Positions 9,021-18,541 of a DNA stretch of 64,000 nucleotides are shown here, one piece after another (position 1 is the first letter of the stretch; the number at the start of each line of letters is the position of its first letter). Where the stretch lies: positions 496,001 to 560,000 of the forward strand of contig NZ_JAJMPA010000001.1 in assembly GCF_020991475.1 (NCBI RefSeq). The letters are read 5' to 3'. A program made the position numbers and the translations under genes. The notes beneath the pieces were generated by a model. The model was not told the DNA's origin. It did not search any database and was given only the letters and a program-made list of their open reading frames with translations. The DNA comes from Pedobacter sp. MC2016-14 (GTDB lineage Bacteria > Bacteroidota > Bacteroidia > Sphingobacteriales > Sphingobacteriaceae).

Positions 9021-12000
9021 ATGTTAGGATTTTTAACCAAGATATTTGGAAGCAAATCAGAAAGAGATATTAAGGCCATTCAACCTTTGGTCATCAAAAT
9101 AAATGAGGAATATGCGAAGCTTCAATCGCTCTCTAACGATGAGCTACGCAACAAGACCGTTTACTTTAAAGATGTTATAGCTAAAGCTTTAACAGATATT
9201 GATGCTAAAATTAGCGGATTAAAAGCCGAAGCCGAAAGTGCTGAACTTTCACTTGCAGAAAAAACAGCCATTTATGATCAGGTAGATGCTTTAATCAGCG
9301 ACCGCGACAAAGAACTTGAAGTGGTATTGCTGGAAATTCTACCAGAAGCTTTTGCTGTGGTAAAAGAAACATCCAGGCGTTTTTCAGAAAATCCAGAGCT
9401 GGAAGTTACTGCACAGCAATTTGACAAAGATTATGCAGCACGCCGTAAAAATGTTGTAATTAGAGGTGATAAAGCATTTTGGGCCAACAGCTGGGATGCT
9501 GCGGGTACTTTAGTACAATGGAACATGGTACATTACGATGTACAGTTAATTGGTGGTATTGTATTGCACAGTGGAAAAATTGCCGAGATGGCAACTGGTG
9601 AAGGTAAAACACTGGTAAGTACTTTACCAGCTTACCTGAATGCACTTGCCGGTCAGGGTGTACACATTGTAACCGTGAATGATTACCTGGCCCGACGTGA
9701 CTCGGAGTGGAACGGTCCATTGTTTGAATTCCACGGAATTAAGGTGGATTGCATTGACAAACATGAGCCAAACTCTGAAGAGCGCAGACAGGCTTATCTT
9801 GCAGACATTACTTATGGCACCAACAATGAGTTTGGTTTCGACTACCTGCGTGACAATATGTCGCAAACTCCGGATCAGCTGGTACAGCGCAAGCTGCACT
9901 TTGCCATGGTAGATGAGGTGGATTCAGTTTTGATTGACGATGCCCGTACGCCGTTGATCATTTCTGGTCCTGTACCTTTTGGAGATCAGCATGAATTTCA
10001 TGAGTTGAAACCACGTATAGAGCGATTGGTAAATGCACAGAAAGATTTTGTTTCACGTGCCTTGAATGAAGCCAAAAAAGCATTTGCTGATGGTAAAACA
10101 GGAACGGAAGAAGGTGAAGGTGGTTTAGCCTTATTGAGGGCACACCGTGGTTTACCTAAAAGCAAGGCGCTGATTAAGTTTTTAAGCGAAGGTGGAAACA
10201 AACAGATTTTGTTGAAAACTGAAAACCACTACATGGCTGATCAGTCTAAAAACATGCCTAAAGTAGATGCTGAATTGTTTTTCCATATAGATGAAAAAAA
10301 CAACCAGGTAGAACTTACAGAGAAAGGTATTGAACTGATTACCAAATCTGGTGAGGACGAACATTTCTTTGTCTTGCCTGATGTAGGTACTGAAATTGCA
10401 GAAATTGAAAAATCTGACTTGAGCAGTGAAGATAAGATTGCACGTAAAGATGCATTGATGCGCGATTACTCCATCAAAGCAGAACGTGTTCACTCTGTAA
10501 ACCAGTTGTTGAAAGCCTATACCTTATTTGAAATTGATGTAGAATACATCATTGATGAAGGTAAAATTAAAATTGTAGACGAGCAAACAGGCCGTATTAT
10601 GGACGGTCGCCGTTATTCTGACGGTTTACACCAGGCCATAGAAGCAAAAGAAAATGTAAAAGTAGAAGATGCTTCTCAAACCTATGCTACTGTTACTTTA
10701 CAGAACTTTTTCAGAATGTACCATAAATTGTGTGGTATGACCGGTACTGCAACAACTGAATCGGGCGAGTTTTGGTCAATTTACAAACTGGACGTTGTGG
10801 AAATCCCTACCAACAGGGCCATTTCAAGAACGGACCACCAGGATTATGTATACCGTACGGTACGTGAAAAATACAATGCTGTAGCTGAAGAAATTGTAGC
10901 TTTAACCCAGGCAGGGCGACCAGTTTTAGTGGGTACTACTTCGGTGGAGATCTCAGAATTACTGAGTAGAATGCTGAAACTGAGAGGCATTAAACACAAT
11001 GTACTGAATGCTAAAATGCACCAGAAAGAGGCTGACATTGTTGCTGAAGCCGGACAACCGGGACAAGTAACCATTGCCACCAACATGGCTGGTCGTGGTA
11101 CCGATATTAAACTTGGCGCTGGCGTTAAAGAAGCGGGTGGTTTAGCGATTGTGGGTACAGAGCGCCATGAGTCTCGTCGTGTAGACAGACAATTACGTGG
11201 TCGTGCTGGTCGCCAGGGCGATCCAGGATCTTCTCAGTTCTTTGTATCGCTGGAAGATAACCTGATGCGTTTGTTTGGTTCAGAAAGGATTTCAAACATC
11301 ATGGTGAAGATTGGTATTGAAGAAGGCGAGGTGATTCAGCATTCTATGATTACCAAATCCATTGAGCGTGCACAGAAGAAAGTAGAAGAGAACAACTTTG
11401 GTATCCGTAAACGGTTATTGGAGTATGACGACGTAATGAATTCACAACGTTCTGTGATTTATGCCAAACGTAGAAATGCCCTTTTTGGAGAGCGTTTAGA
11501 CGTAGACATGAACAATATGGTATTTGATGTTGCTGAAGACGTAGTTACAGAATATAAAGAAGAAGGCAATTTTGAGGGCTTTAAGCTGGAAGTGATCAAG
11601 AACTTCTCTCTGGATACAGAAATTACAGAAGCAGAATTTACTGCTAAAAACATTGCTGCGCTTACAGACAAGTTGTTTGAGGAGGCATCTGTATTTTACG
11701 CCCGTAAATCAGAAAACATCATCAACCAGGCCATGCCGGTATTACATCAGGTTTATGAAGAACGTGGTGAGCAGGTAGAACAAATTGTTGTTCCATTTAC
11801 AGACGGCATCCGCAGTATCCAGGTTCCTGTTGGGTTAAAAACCGCTATAGACAACAATGGCCGTGAGGTTACCAAAGCATTTGAAAAAACTATTGTACTC
11901 GGTTTGATCGATGAATCCTGGAAAGAGCATTTGCGTGAAATGGACGAGTTGAAACAATCTGTACAAAACGCAGTTTATGAGCAGAAAGATCCATTGATCA

Positions 12001-12326
12001 TTTATAAAATGGAAGCATTTAACCTGTTCAAAAACATGTTGAATGCCGTAAATAAAGAAGTGGTGAGTTTCTTATATAAAGGTGGTATTCCGGTACATCA
12101 GGATGCGGGACAGGTAAGAGAGGCACAGGCGCCGCAGGCACCAAGCCGTCTTCAGATGTCTAAACCAGAATTTTCACAGGCAGGTGCCGGCGAAATGCAA
12201 ATGGAAGACACCCGCGAAGCCGTACCACAGCAACCGATCCGCAAGGAGGTTACTGTAGGCAGAAATGAGCCTTGTCCTTGTGGAAGTGGGAAGAAATATA
12301 AAAACTGCCACGGCGCAGGATTGTAA
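9021..12326 (+). CDS. secA: Preprotein translocase ATPase SecA
   Basis: SecA is the motor that pushes unfolded preproteins through SecYEG. The 1,101-residue protein is about 200 longer than E. coli SecA, as is usual in Bacteroidota, the extra length being insertions in the N-terminal half. Visible motifs are Walker A in [33 protein letters not shown], the DEVD box in [39 protein letters not shown] and [20 protein letters not shown]. It ends in the zinc-binding tail [13 protein letters not shown], which binds SecB and lipids in other species. The stop overlaps the next start by one base (TAATG), coupling it to a SPOR-domain gene. Confidence 0.98.
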   Translation: MLGFLTKIFGSKSERDIKAIQPLVIKINEEYAKLQSLSNDELRNKTVYFKDVIAKALTDIDAKISGLKAEAESAELSLAEKTAIYDQVDALISDRDKELEVVLLEILPEAFAVVKETSRRFSENPELEVTAQQFDKDYAARRKNVVIRGDKAFWANSWDAAGTLVQWNMVHYDVQLIGGIVLHSGKIAEMATGEGKTLVSTLPAYLNALAGQGVHIVTVNDYLARRDSEWNGPLFEFHGIKVDCIDKHEPNSEERRQAYLADITYGTNNEFGFDYLRDNMSQTPDQLVQRKLHFAMVDEVDSVLIDDARTPLIISGPVPFGDQHEFHELKPRIERLVNAQKDFVSRALNEAKKAFADGKTGTEEGEGGLALLRAHRGLPKSKALIKFLSEGGNKQILLKTENHYMADQSKNMPKVDAELFFHIDEKNNQVELTEKGIELITKSGEDEHFFVLPDVGTEIAEIEKSDLSSEDKIARKDALMRDYSIKAERVHSVNQLLKAYTLFEIDVEYIIDEGKIKIVDEQTGRIMDGRRYSDGLHQAIEAKENVKVEDASQTYATVTLQNFFRMYHKLCGMTGTATTESGEFWSIYKLDVVEIPTNRAISRTDHQDYVYRTVREKYNAVAEEIVALTQAGRPVLVGTTSVEISELLSRMLKLRGIKHNVLNAKMHQKEADIVAEAGQPGQVTIATNMAGRGTDIKLGAGVKEAGGLAIVGTERHESRRVDRQLRGRAGRQGDPGSSQFFVSLEDNLMRLFGSERISNIMVKIGIEEGEVIQHSMITKSIERAQKKVEENNFGIRKRLLEYDDVMNSQRSVIYAKRRNALFGERLDVDMNNMVFDVAEDVVTEYKEEGNFEGFKLEVIKNFSLDTEITEAEFTAKNIAALTDKLFEEASVFYARKSENIINQAMPVLHQVYEERGEQVEQIVVPFTDGIRSIQVPVGLKTAIDNNGREVTKAFEKTIVLGLIDESWKEHLREMDELKQSVQNAVYEQKDPLIIYKMEAFNLFKNMLNAVNKEVVSFLYKGGIPVHQDAGQVREAQAPQAPSRLQMSKPEFSQAGAGEMQMEDTREAVPQQPIRKEVTVGRNEPCPCGSGKKYKNCHGAGL

Positions 12327-12748
12327 TGAAACTATGGCTTAGTACTTTTTTATGCTGTTTTACAGCGGTACTCAGCGCCCAAACAAAGGGTATAGTAACC
12401 GAAGTAAAAGATCCTTCAATTGATAGTTTGATTGCAAGGAGGCTTGAACTGAGTAAAAAAGCTGATAACCGGGTAAAAAAAAATGGACCTGTAGTCTCTC
12501 AAATGGGCTACAGAGTTCAAATTTTTTATGGTTCAGACCGGCGGGAAATGTATAGGCAACAGTCTAATTTTAAGACAGATTATCCAAAGTTAAACACCTA
12601 CATTACCTATAAGGAGCCTAATTATTACCTACGGGCGGGAGATTTCCGCACACGCTTGGAAGCCCAGGCTTTAATGAATGAACTCAAAGGAGCCTACCCA
12701 ACCTTGTTTATTTTTAAGGAAAAAATTAACGCACCAGATTTAGATTAG
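12326..12748 (+). CDS. Exported SPOR-domain protein
   Basis: A 140-residue exported protein with a signal peptide ([18 protein letters not shown]) and a C-terminal SPOR-like domain from about residue 60: GYRVQIFYGSDRREMYRQQ, then YPKLNTYITYKEPNYYLRAGDF and RTRLEAQALMNELKGAYP. SPOR domains bind glycan strands stripped of their peptides and often mark division or remodelling sites. There is no other domain, so it may act as a small peptidoglycan-bound adaptor. Its ATG shares a base with the secA stop, which should tie its translation to SecA. The assignment to the SPOR fold is by pattern only. Confidence 0.8.
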   Translation: MKLWLSTFLCCFTAVLSAQTKGIVTEVKDPSIDSLIARRLELSKKADNRVKKNGPVVSQMGYRVQIFYGSDRREMYRQQSNFKTDYPKLNTYITYKEPNYYLRAGDFRTRLEAQALMNELKGAYPTLFIFKEKINAPDLD

Positions 12749-12753
12749 AAGTG

Positions 12754-13941
12754 ATGGCAATAAAAGATCAAATACAGCAGTTAGCAGCAGAAATATTCTA
12801 TGATGTAGTGGCCTATCGCAGACACATCCATGCCAATCCTGAATTGTCTTTTAATGAATTTGAAACTTCACTTTTTATACAGGAGAAACTTCAGGGATGG
12901 GGAATCCCCTTTACTGTTTTAGCAAATACGGGCGTTGTAGGCTTGATAAAAGGTGATTTACCCTCAGATAAAGTAATTGCCCTCCGTGCTGATATGGATG
13001 CGCTACCCATTCTGGAAGCCAATGACAAACCGTACATTTCAAAAAACAAAGGCGTTATGCACGCCTGCGGACATGATGTACACAGCTCTTCCTTACTAGG
13101 AGCAGCCCATATCTTAAATCAGCTAAAAGCAGAATTTGGCGGAACCATTAAGCTGATTTTTCAGCCCGGTGAAGAACTGTTGCCTGGTGGTGCCAGCATC
13201 ATGATTAAAGAGGGCGTACTTGAAAATCCTAAACCACAGCATATTGTTGGACAGCATGTAATGCCGTTCATCGAAACGGGAAAAGTAGGTTTCCGATCTG
13301 GCATTTATATGGCCAGTACGGATGAACTTTATGTAACAGTTAAAGGCAAAGGTGGCCATGGTGCCCAACCACAACAAAATATAGATCCGGTGCTCATTTC
13401 TGCGCATATAATTGTGGCTTTACAGCAAATTGTGAGTCGCAATGCAGATCCACGTTTGCCATCAGTACTTTCATTTGGAAAAGTACAGGCCATGGGCGCC
13501 ACGAACATCATTCCTAATGAGGTAAAAATGGAAGGGACTTTCAGGACTTTAAACGAGGAATGGCGTAAGGAAGCTAAAAGGTTAATGAAAAAAATGGCTG
13601 AAGGCATTGCAGAAAGCATGGGTGGAAGCTGTGAGTTTGACATTCATGACGGTTATCCATTTTTAATCAATGAGCCGGTGCTAACTGGCAATGCACGTAG
13701 TTTTGCCGAAGATTATTTAGGCAAAGAGAATGTAATTGACCTTGACATCTGGATGGCAGCAGAAGATTTTGCCTATTATTCTCAAGTTACTGATGCTTGC
13801 TTTTACAGGCTTGGAACAGGAAATGCCGAAAAGGGCAGCACCTATTCTGTACATACACCCAACTTTGATGTAGATGAAGATGCCCTGAAAATATCTACAG
13901 GATTAATGGCCTATATTGCATTGAAGCAACTGGGAAATTAA
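12754..13941 (+). CDS. M20-family amidohydrolase/peptidase
   Basis: A zinc amidohydrolase of the M20D type, related to N-acyl-amino-acid hydrolases such as N-acetyl-diaminopimelate deacetylase and hippurate hydrolase. Metal and catalytic motifs are intact: RRHIHANPELSFNEFET, ALRADMDALPI, HACGHDVHSSSLLGAA and FQPGEELLPGGASIMIKEG, plus the dimerisation domain beginning VTVKGKGGHGAQPQQNIDP. The ATG at 12754 is preferred over the GTG one codon before it; the protein is 395 residues, normal for the family. There is no signal peptide, so it should be cytoplasmic. The substrate cannot be told from sequence. Confidence 0.9.
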   Translation: MAIKDQIQQLAAEIFYDVVAYRRHIHANPELSFNEFETSLFIQEKLQGWGIPFTVLANTGVVGLIKGDLPSDKVIALRADMDALPILEANDKPYISKNKGVMHACGHDVHSSSLLGAAHILNQLKAEFGGTIKLIFQPGEELLPGGASIMIKEGVLENPKPQHIVGQHVMPFIETGKVGFRSGIYMASTDELYVTVKGKGGHGAQPQQNIDPVLISAHIIVALQQIVSRNADPRLPSVLSFGKVQAMGATNIIPNEVKMEGTFRTLNEEWRKEAKRLMKKMAEGIAESMGGSCEFDIHDGYPFLINEPVLTGNARSFAEDYLGKENVIDLDIWMAAEDFAYYSQVTDACFYRLGTGNAEKGSTYSVHTPNFDVDEDALKISTGLMAYIALKQLGN

Positions 13942-13956
13942 CAGGATCAGGCGCAG

Positions 13957-14907
13957 ATGAAAAGTATTTACAGGCTTTTAGTACTCTGCCTCCTGCCTTT
14001 TCCGGAAACTGCTTTTACACAGGAAATTAGTCGCTTTAATCCTGACACGCTGCAAACTATTCAATTAGATGATGCCGTAAACATTCAGGCACAGAAATTA
14101 AGTGTGGAAACGTTTATCAACGCAATAATGGCTGATACCAGTTTTTACAGTGCTTTCCGCAGCATGAAAAAGTACGACTTTATTGCCGAGCACCGCATTT
14201 ACACTTTTGACAAAAAAGACAAGTTAGCCGCACGTTTATATCGCAAGATTGCACACATGGCACTTGCTCCGCAGAAGATCAGCTACCTGGTTAAGCAGGA
14301 TAGCGGAAAAGTGTATAAGAAAGATGGCAAATACCAGTCATATACTGTAGAGCTGTTTAACCATATTTTTATGAATGCTTACCAGTCAGATTTTGGCAAG
14401 TCGAGCCCTTATCCTACTGAAGACTCAAAATCCAAAACACAAGATAAAAACTCCGGATATAAGGACAAGCTGAAAACATTGATTTTTGCACCCGGCAGAC
14501 CTGTGAAGGGTATCCCCTTTATCGGCAGTAAAACTGAGATATTTACAGCCAATATGCGGCAGTATTATAACTATACCTTTAGCAATGCGACATACCTGGA
14601 CAGCATCCCTGTATATCACTTTAAAGTAGCGCTGAAACCAGACCTGAGCAGCTGGACAAAAGATGGATTGATGATCAAAGAACTCGTCACGATTTTTGAC
14701 AAACGTAACTTTGAAATCCTGGGTCGTTATGTAGACATGAAATACGGCAACATGCTGTTTAACTTTGATGTGCAGATGAACATTGAAATGAGTTATCTAA
14801 ATGAAGTGAAGCTGCCAGCCAAGATTACCTATCAGGGAAATTGGAACGTACCATTGAAGAAGAAAGAAAAGACCAGCTTTTTAATTCTGCACAAAAATTA
14901 TCGGTAG
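13957..14907 (+). CDS. Exported protein of unknown function
   Basis: A 316-residue protein with an N-terminal signal peptide (IYRLLVLCLLPFPETAF). I do not recognise its family with confidence. After the signal come an Asp/Ser-poor helical region (LSVETFINAIMADTSFYSAF), a Lys/Ser-rich linker near residues 150-170 (SKSKTQDKNSGYKDK) and a beta-rich C-terminal half with PVYHFKVALKP, LVTIFDKRNFEILGRYVDMKY and FNFDVQMNIEMSYLNEVKLP. That alternation of long amphipathic strands suggests a LolA/lipoprotein-carrier-like half-barrel, which is only an impression. It follows the M20 gene by 15 bases and is convergent with the arginase-fold gene, two bases apart. Confidence 0.7.
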   Translation: MKSIYRLLVLCLLPFPETAFTQEISRFNPDTLQTIQLDDAVNIQAQKLSVETFINAIMADTSFYSAFRSMKKYDFIAEHRIYTFDKKDKLAARLYRKIAHMALAPQKISYLVKQDSGKVYKKDGKYQSYTVELFNHIFMNAYQSDFGKSSPYPTEDSKSKTQDKNSGYKDKLKTLIFAPGRPVKGIPFIGSKTEIFTANMRQYYNYTFSNATYLDSIPVYHFKVALKPDLSSWTKDGLMIKELVTIFDKRNFEILGRYVDMKYGNMLFNFDVQMNIEMSYLNEVKLPAKITYQGNWNVPLKKKEKTSFLILHKNYR

Positions 14908-14909
14908 CA

Positions 14910-16091
14910 CTAGAGCAGCTTTTGGAAAGTACGCCACCAAAGGTCAGGCATCTCGCCATTAACTGCGGTCTGGTAATCGCTATATAAACACGGCACCAAA
15001 TGATAGCGTTCGTTTTTTGACAGCCCTGTAGGATAAGGGATTTGCATCCACCAGCGATCAGATTTTTTGCTTTTTACAAATAACATCTCACCTGTACCAT
15101 CACTGAGCGTAGTGCGGTATATGAGGTATTGTGATTTGGGACTTAGTGGAAAATCCTTTTTACGGTTGTAAAAGCCATCTATAAAATACCAAACAATTTG
15201 GGCCAGTAACATGGCGGTCTGACTACTTTTATCGTAAGCAGGATTAAATTCATAAAAGCCAATGGAGCTTAACTTGTCGTTCATTCCGGCATAGCGGGCT
15301 ATGCGACAGGCTTGCTCGCCATAAAAACCATTTGGACTGGCATTGGCATTACCGATAGCATCAGAAGACCTTATAGCAGAAATGTCGAAACTAATCATGT
15401 TGGCATTGCGCAGTACGGGCTCTGCTGCAGAAATATCTGCAGAAAACTCGCCTAAACGATGGACATCAAAGTACAGTTTGCTCATCACTTTTAAACTTTC
15501 CTGGTTCACAAAATAAGTTTGATAGCCAAGGTTACTAAAGTTAAAGAGGTAGTTGGGCTGGTGCAGAAAAATTTTATTTAAGTAAGTATCAGAACGTGCG
15601 GCGATACCCTCTTCATCATCCTCATCCAAATCAAATTTATTGTCTATGACAACCAGGTCTACCTTTTGTTCCAGATCTTCGTAAGCAAGGTATTGTGCAT
15701 AGGTCAAATCTTGTCCACCGCCAATAATTACAGGTACAATATTTAGCTTAATGAGCTCGGTTACTACCATTTTTAAGGCGATATAGGTATCAGATATTGC
15801 TGCCCCCGCCTTAATATTTCCGAGGTCAATGATTTTGCTATTGAATGCACCCTCATTTAACTGATAAAATTGCGACCTGAAATAGTCAGGCCCCAGTGCA
15901 CAGCCACTATTGTTTACTGAAGCGCGGTCATCCTGTACTCCAACTATGGCAATATCCCAGGTATTTTCTTCCAGTTCCGGAAATTCATCTGTGTAAAAAC
16001 TGGCCTTTAATCCTAACTGACTGGTCAAGAATCCCTGTTTTGGGGTGATTTCGTCAAGGCTTAAGGGAGAAAAAAAATCTGATAAGGACAT
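14910..16091 (-). CDS. Arginase/formimidoylglutamase-fold protein with degraded metal site
   Basis: A 393-residue protein of the arginase/agmatinase/formimidoylglutamase superfamily, recognisable from WDIAIVGVQDD, VPVIIGGGQDLTYAQY, LVVIDNKFDL and NMISFDISAIRSSDA. The binuclear manganese site is broken. The GGDHS motif reads GGGQD (His replaced at Gln127), DAHxD reads DNKFD (Lys152 in place of His), and SxDxDxxDP reads SFDISAIRSSD (second Asp replaced by Ser238). A true formimidoylglutamase or arginase reaction is therefore doubtful. Homologues commonly sit near gliding/T9SS loci in this phylum, as far as I recall. It is divergent from an epimerase gene across a 12-base inverted repeat. Confidence 0.8.
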   Translation of the reverse strand: MSLSDFFSPLSLDEITPKQGFLTSQLGLKASFYTDEFPELEENTWDIAIVGVQDDRASVNNSGCALGPDYFRSQFYQLNEGAFNSKIIDLGNIKAGAAISDTYIALKMVVTELIKLNIVPVIIGGGQDLTYAQYLAYEDLEQKVDLVVIDNKFDLDEDDEEGIAARSDTYLNKIFLHQPNYLFNFSNLGYQTYFVNQESLKVMSKLYFDVHRLGEFSADISAAEPVLRNANMISFDISAIRSSDAIGNANASPNGFYGEQACRIARYAGMNDKLSSIGFYEFNPAYDKSSQTAMLLAQIVWYFIDGFYNRKKDFPLSPKSQYLIYRTTLSDGTGEMLFVKSKKSDRWWMQIPYPTGLSKNERYHLVPCLYSDYQTAVNGEMPDLWWRTFQKLL

Positions 16092-16105
16092 AAAGTAATA
16101 TAATC

Positions 16106-16137
16106 TATGGGCTCAAATATCTATTTTTGAGCCCATA
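16106..16137. promoter_or_regulatory. 12-bp inverted repeat overlapping a promoter element
   Basis: Perfect arms TATGGGCTCAAA (16106-16117) and TTTGAGCCCATA (16126-16137) are separated by 8 bases, in the gap between two divergent genes. The plus-strand element TATTTTTG (16122-16129), a perfect TAnnTTTG, lies inside the loop and right arm. This places the repeat where an operator would block transcription toward 16213. With no U-tract it is a poor terminator. Confidence 0.6.
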
Positions 16138-16212
16138 TATTAATGAACATCCTAAAAAAAATGAACCGCCCGTGTTTAAATATTTTTTAAGCATGGTAAC
16201 TCCATCTGACAA

Positions 16213-17208
16213 ATGACTACAAAAAAACAAACAGATGAAATGATACTGGTTACCGGGGCTACTGGATTTTTAGGTGCGGAGCTTATCCATCAATTGACCG
16301 GGCAGGGGATCCGGGTTCGTGCAATCAAACGCAGTAATGCTGCTGTACCTGTTTTACTTGTGGATAACACCATGATTGAATGGGCGACATCAGACATCAA
16401 TGACCTTTCTGCCCTTGAAGATGCTATGGAGGGAATTTCGCAAGTTTACCATTGTGCAGCAATAATTTCATTTAACCCGGCCGACAAGATGAAGTTGCTG
16501 AGGGTAAACATAGAGGGTACCAGTAATGTGGTGAACTTATGTGCTGAATTGGGTATAAGGCTACTACATGTAAGTTCTGTAGCGGCACTGGGTCTGGCAA
16601 AAAAAGGCAGGCCAATTACCGAAAATGACTATTGGGACTACGATTCGGAGGCGCATACTTATGCCATTTCTAAATATGAAGGCGAGATGGAGGTTTGGAG
16701 AGGCATTGCCGAAGGCTTAGATGCCCTGATTGTGAACCCTTCTGTAATTATTGGTGCAGCTGCCGGATATAAGGGAAGTGGCACTTTGTTTAAAATGGTT
16801 AAAAACGGCCTCTCTTACTATACCAGTGGCAGTACCGGCTTTGTTGACGTAAGCGATGTTGCCAAATGTATGATCTTTTTGATGAACAGCGAAAATTCAG
16901 GTGAGCGCTATACGGTTTCGGCAGAAAACATCAGCTATAAAGATTTATTTAGCGCAATTGCCCAGGGATTTGGCTTAAAAGGACCGACAAGAGAAGCTCA
17001 ACCCTGGAAGCTGGCTTTAGCCTGGCGGTTAGTGAAGATAGCGTCATTAGTCACAGGCAGACCATCTCCTTTGACTAAAGCGACTGTAAAAAGCAGTCTT
17101 ACTACAAGCATTTACAGTAACGAAAAAATTAAACAAACAACAGGAATAGAATTTAAACCGCTACAGCAAACCATTAAAGAAGTTTGCACGGCGCTGAGGA
17201 ACACATAA
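16213..17208 (+). CDS. NAD-dependent epimerase/dehydratase (extended SDR)
   Basis: An extended short-chain dehydrogenase/reductase of 331 residues. The Rossmann motif TGATGFLG appears at about residues 14-21, followed by VYHCAAIISFNP, a serine in LHVSSVAALG and the catalytic pair in YAISKYEGE. The substrate domain contains NPSVIIGAA and a FVDVSDVAKCM segment typical of dihydroflavonol-reductase-like and 3-beta-hydroxysteroid-like members. The substrate is unknown. The start at 16213 has a short polar leader; an ATG at 16240 directly before ILVTGATG is possible. The gene is followed two bases later by the phosphatase fusion, so the two are co-transcribed. Confidence 0.88.
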   Translation: MTTKKQTDEMILVTGATGFLGAELIHQLTGQGIRVRAIKRSNAAVPVLLVDNTMIEWATSDINDLSALEDAMEGISQVYHCAAIISFNPADKMKLLRVNIEGTSNVVNLCAELGIRLLHVSSVAALGLAKKGRPITENDYWDYDSEAHTYAISKYEGEMEVWRGIAEGLDALIVNPSVIIGAAAGYKGSGTLFKMVKNGLSYYTSGSTGFVDVSDVAKCMIFLMNSENSGERYTVSAENISYKDLFSAIAQGFGLKGPTREAQPWKLALAWRLVKIASLVTGRPSPLTKATVKSSLTTSIYSNEKIKQTTGIEFKPLQQTIKEVCTALRNT

Positions 17209-17210
17209 AC

Positions 17211-18509
17211 ATGAAGCAAAAGAATACTTACATCATTGACTTTGATAGTACATTTACACAGGTTGAGGCTTTAGACGAACTGGCTAGAATTTCACTGCAA
17301 AAACACCCTGACAGAGAAGCTATTTATAAGAAAATTGAAGATTACACCAATCTTTCTATGGAAGGTAAGTTGTCTTTTAGTGAAAGTTTGGCCCAGCGGG
17401 TAAAATTACTGGAAGCTACAGAAGATCATTTGAAGCAGTTGATTAAACATTTAAAGAAAAAAGTATCTCTCTCTTTTTCGAGAAATGCCGAATTCTTTAA
17501 AAAACATGCTGATGAAGTACTGATTGTATCTGGTGGATTTAAGGAGTTTATCATCCCTGTGGTAAGTCAATACCACATTAAAAAAGAAAACATCTATGCC
17601 AATACCTTTGTGACTACTGGTGATGGGAAGATTATTGATTATGACCATGCAAATCCGCTAAGTGAAGAGGGAGGAAAAGTTAAATTGATTAGCCAGATGA
17701 ACCTGGAAGGAAATTTATATGGAATTGGTGATGGTTATTCTGACTTTCAGCTTCGGGAAAGTGGGTTGATTAAGAAGTTTTACGCCTTTACAGAAAATAT
17801 TGCCAGGGAAAGTATTGTAAAACGTGCTGATCATGTTACGCCAAGTTTTGACGAGTTTTTATATGTAAACAACTTACCAAGGGCCATTTCATACCCAAAA
17901 AACAGGATTCTGTGCCTCATTGTTGGCGAAGGTGTAGCAGAGGAAAGCATTAGTTTACTTAGAAAAGATGGCTTTTCTGTTCGCCATAAAACCACATTTG
18001 AAGAAAAGTATGTGGCAGATGTGCACATGTTGCTACTGGAGGATGGTGTAAAAATTGAACCTGAACAATTAAAAGCAGCGGTTAAACTTAAAACCATCGG
18101 TTACCTGGGCAATGCGAAAAAACTGGATACCCAAGCCTGTACGGCAATGGGAATTGTGGTATTTGACGATGCTAAAAACAACCCGAGAAATTCGAACTTC
18201 ATCCCTAAAAGAATGATTGATTTTATGAATACGGGCACTACCTACATGAGTGTTAACTTCCCTAACCTGCAATTGCCCCGAATTGATAAATCGCACCGTT
18301 TAATTCACATCCACCATAACGTGCCGGGTATTATGGCGCAGATGAATACAACCTTTGCAGAACATAACATCAATATTGTAGGTCAGTTCTTAATGACCAA
18401 TGCCAGCATAGGTTATGTAATTACCGATGTAAATGCCGAATACGATCAGCAGGTATTTAAATCACTTAAGAAAATAGAGCAGACGATAAAATTCAGGGTG
18501 CTATATTAA
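17211..18509 (+). CDS. Fusion: phosphoserine phosphatase-like HAD domain + SerA remnant with ACT domain
   Basis: A 432-residue protein read in a single frame. Residues 1-220 are a SerB-type HAD phosphatase: nucleophile motif DFDST (Asp10, Asp12), SGG at 107-109, Lys156 and GIGDGYSD (Asp174, Asp178), all intact. Residues ~232-325 resemble the first substrate-binding half of D-3-phosphoglycerate dehydrogenase (LLRKDGFSVRHKTTFEEKY, AAVKLKTIGYLGNAKKLD, ACTAMGIVVFDDAKNNPRN). The NAD-binding Rossmann domain is absent: the sequence passes directly to the SerA tail (FMNTGTTYMSVNFPNLQLP) and an ACT domain (HIHHNVPGIMAQMN, INIVGQFLMTNASIGYVI). It cannot be a dehydrogenase. I infer a serine phosphatase with a serine-sensing tail. 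The start at 17211 follows the upstream stop by two bases. Confidence 0.85.
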   Translation: MKQKNTYIIDFDSTFTQVEALDELARISLQKHPDREAIYKKIEDYTNLSMEGKLSFSESLAQRVKLLEATEDHLKQLIKHLKKKVSLSFSRNAEFFKKHADEVLIVSGGFKEFIIPVVSQYHIKKENIYANTFVTTGDGKIIDYDHANPLSEEGGKVKLISQMNLEGNLYGIGDGYSDFQLRESGLIKKFYAFTENIARESIVKRADHVTPSFDEFLYVNNLPRAISYPKNRILCLIVGEGVAEESISLLRKDGFSVRHKTTFEEKYVADVHMLLLEDGVKIEPEQLKAAVKLKTIGYLGNAKKLDTQACTAMGIVVFDDAKNNPRNSNFIPKRMIDFMNTGTTYMSVNFPNLQLPRIDKSHRLIHIHHNVPGIMAQMNTTFAEHNINIVGQFLMTNASIGYVITDVNAEYDQQVFKSLKKIEQTIKFRVLY

Positions 18510-18528
18510 TATTTCAAAACGTTTAGTA

Positions 18529-18536
18529 TAACTTTG
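18529..18536 (+). promoter_or_regulatory. Putative -7 element ahead of tryptophan dioxygenase
   Basis: TAACTTTG is a perfect TAnnTTTG element, with its final G 6 bases before the ATG at 18542. The expected start of transcription falls at or next to the start codon. Confidence 0.5.
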
Positions 18537-18541
18537 CCGGC

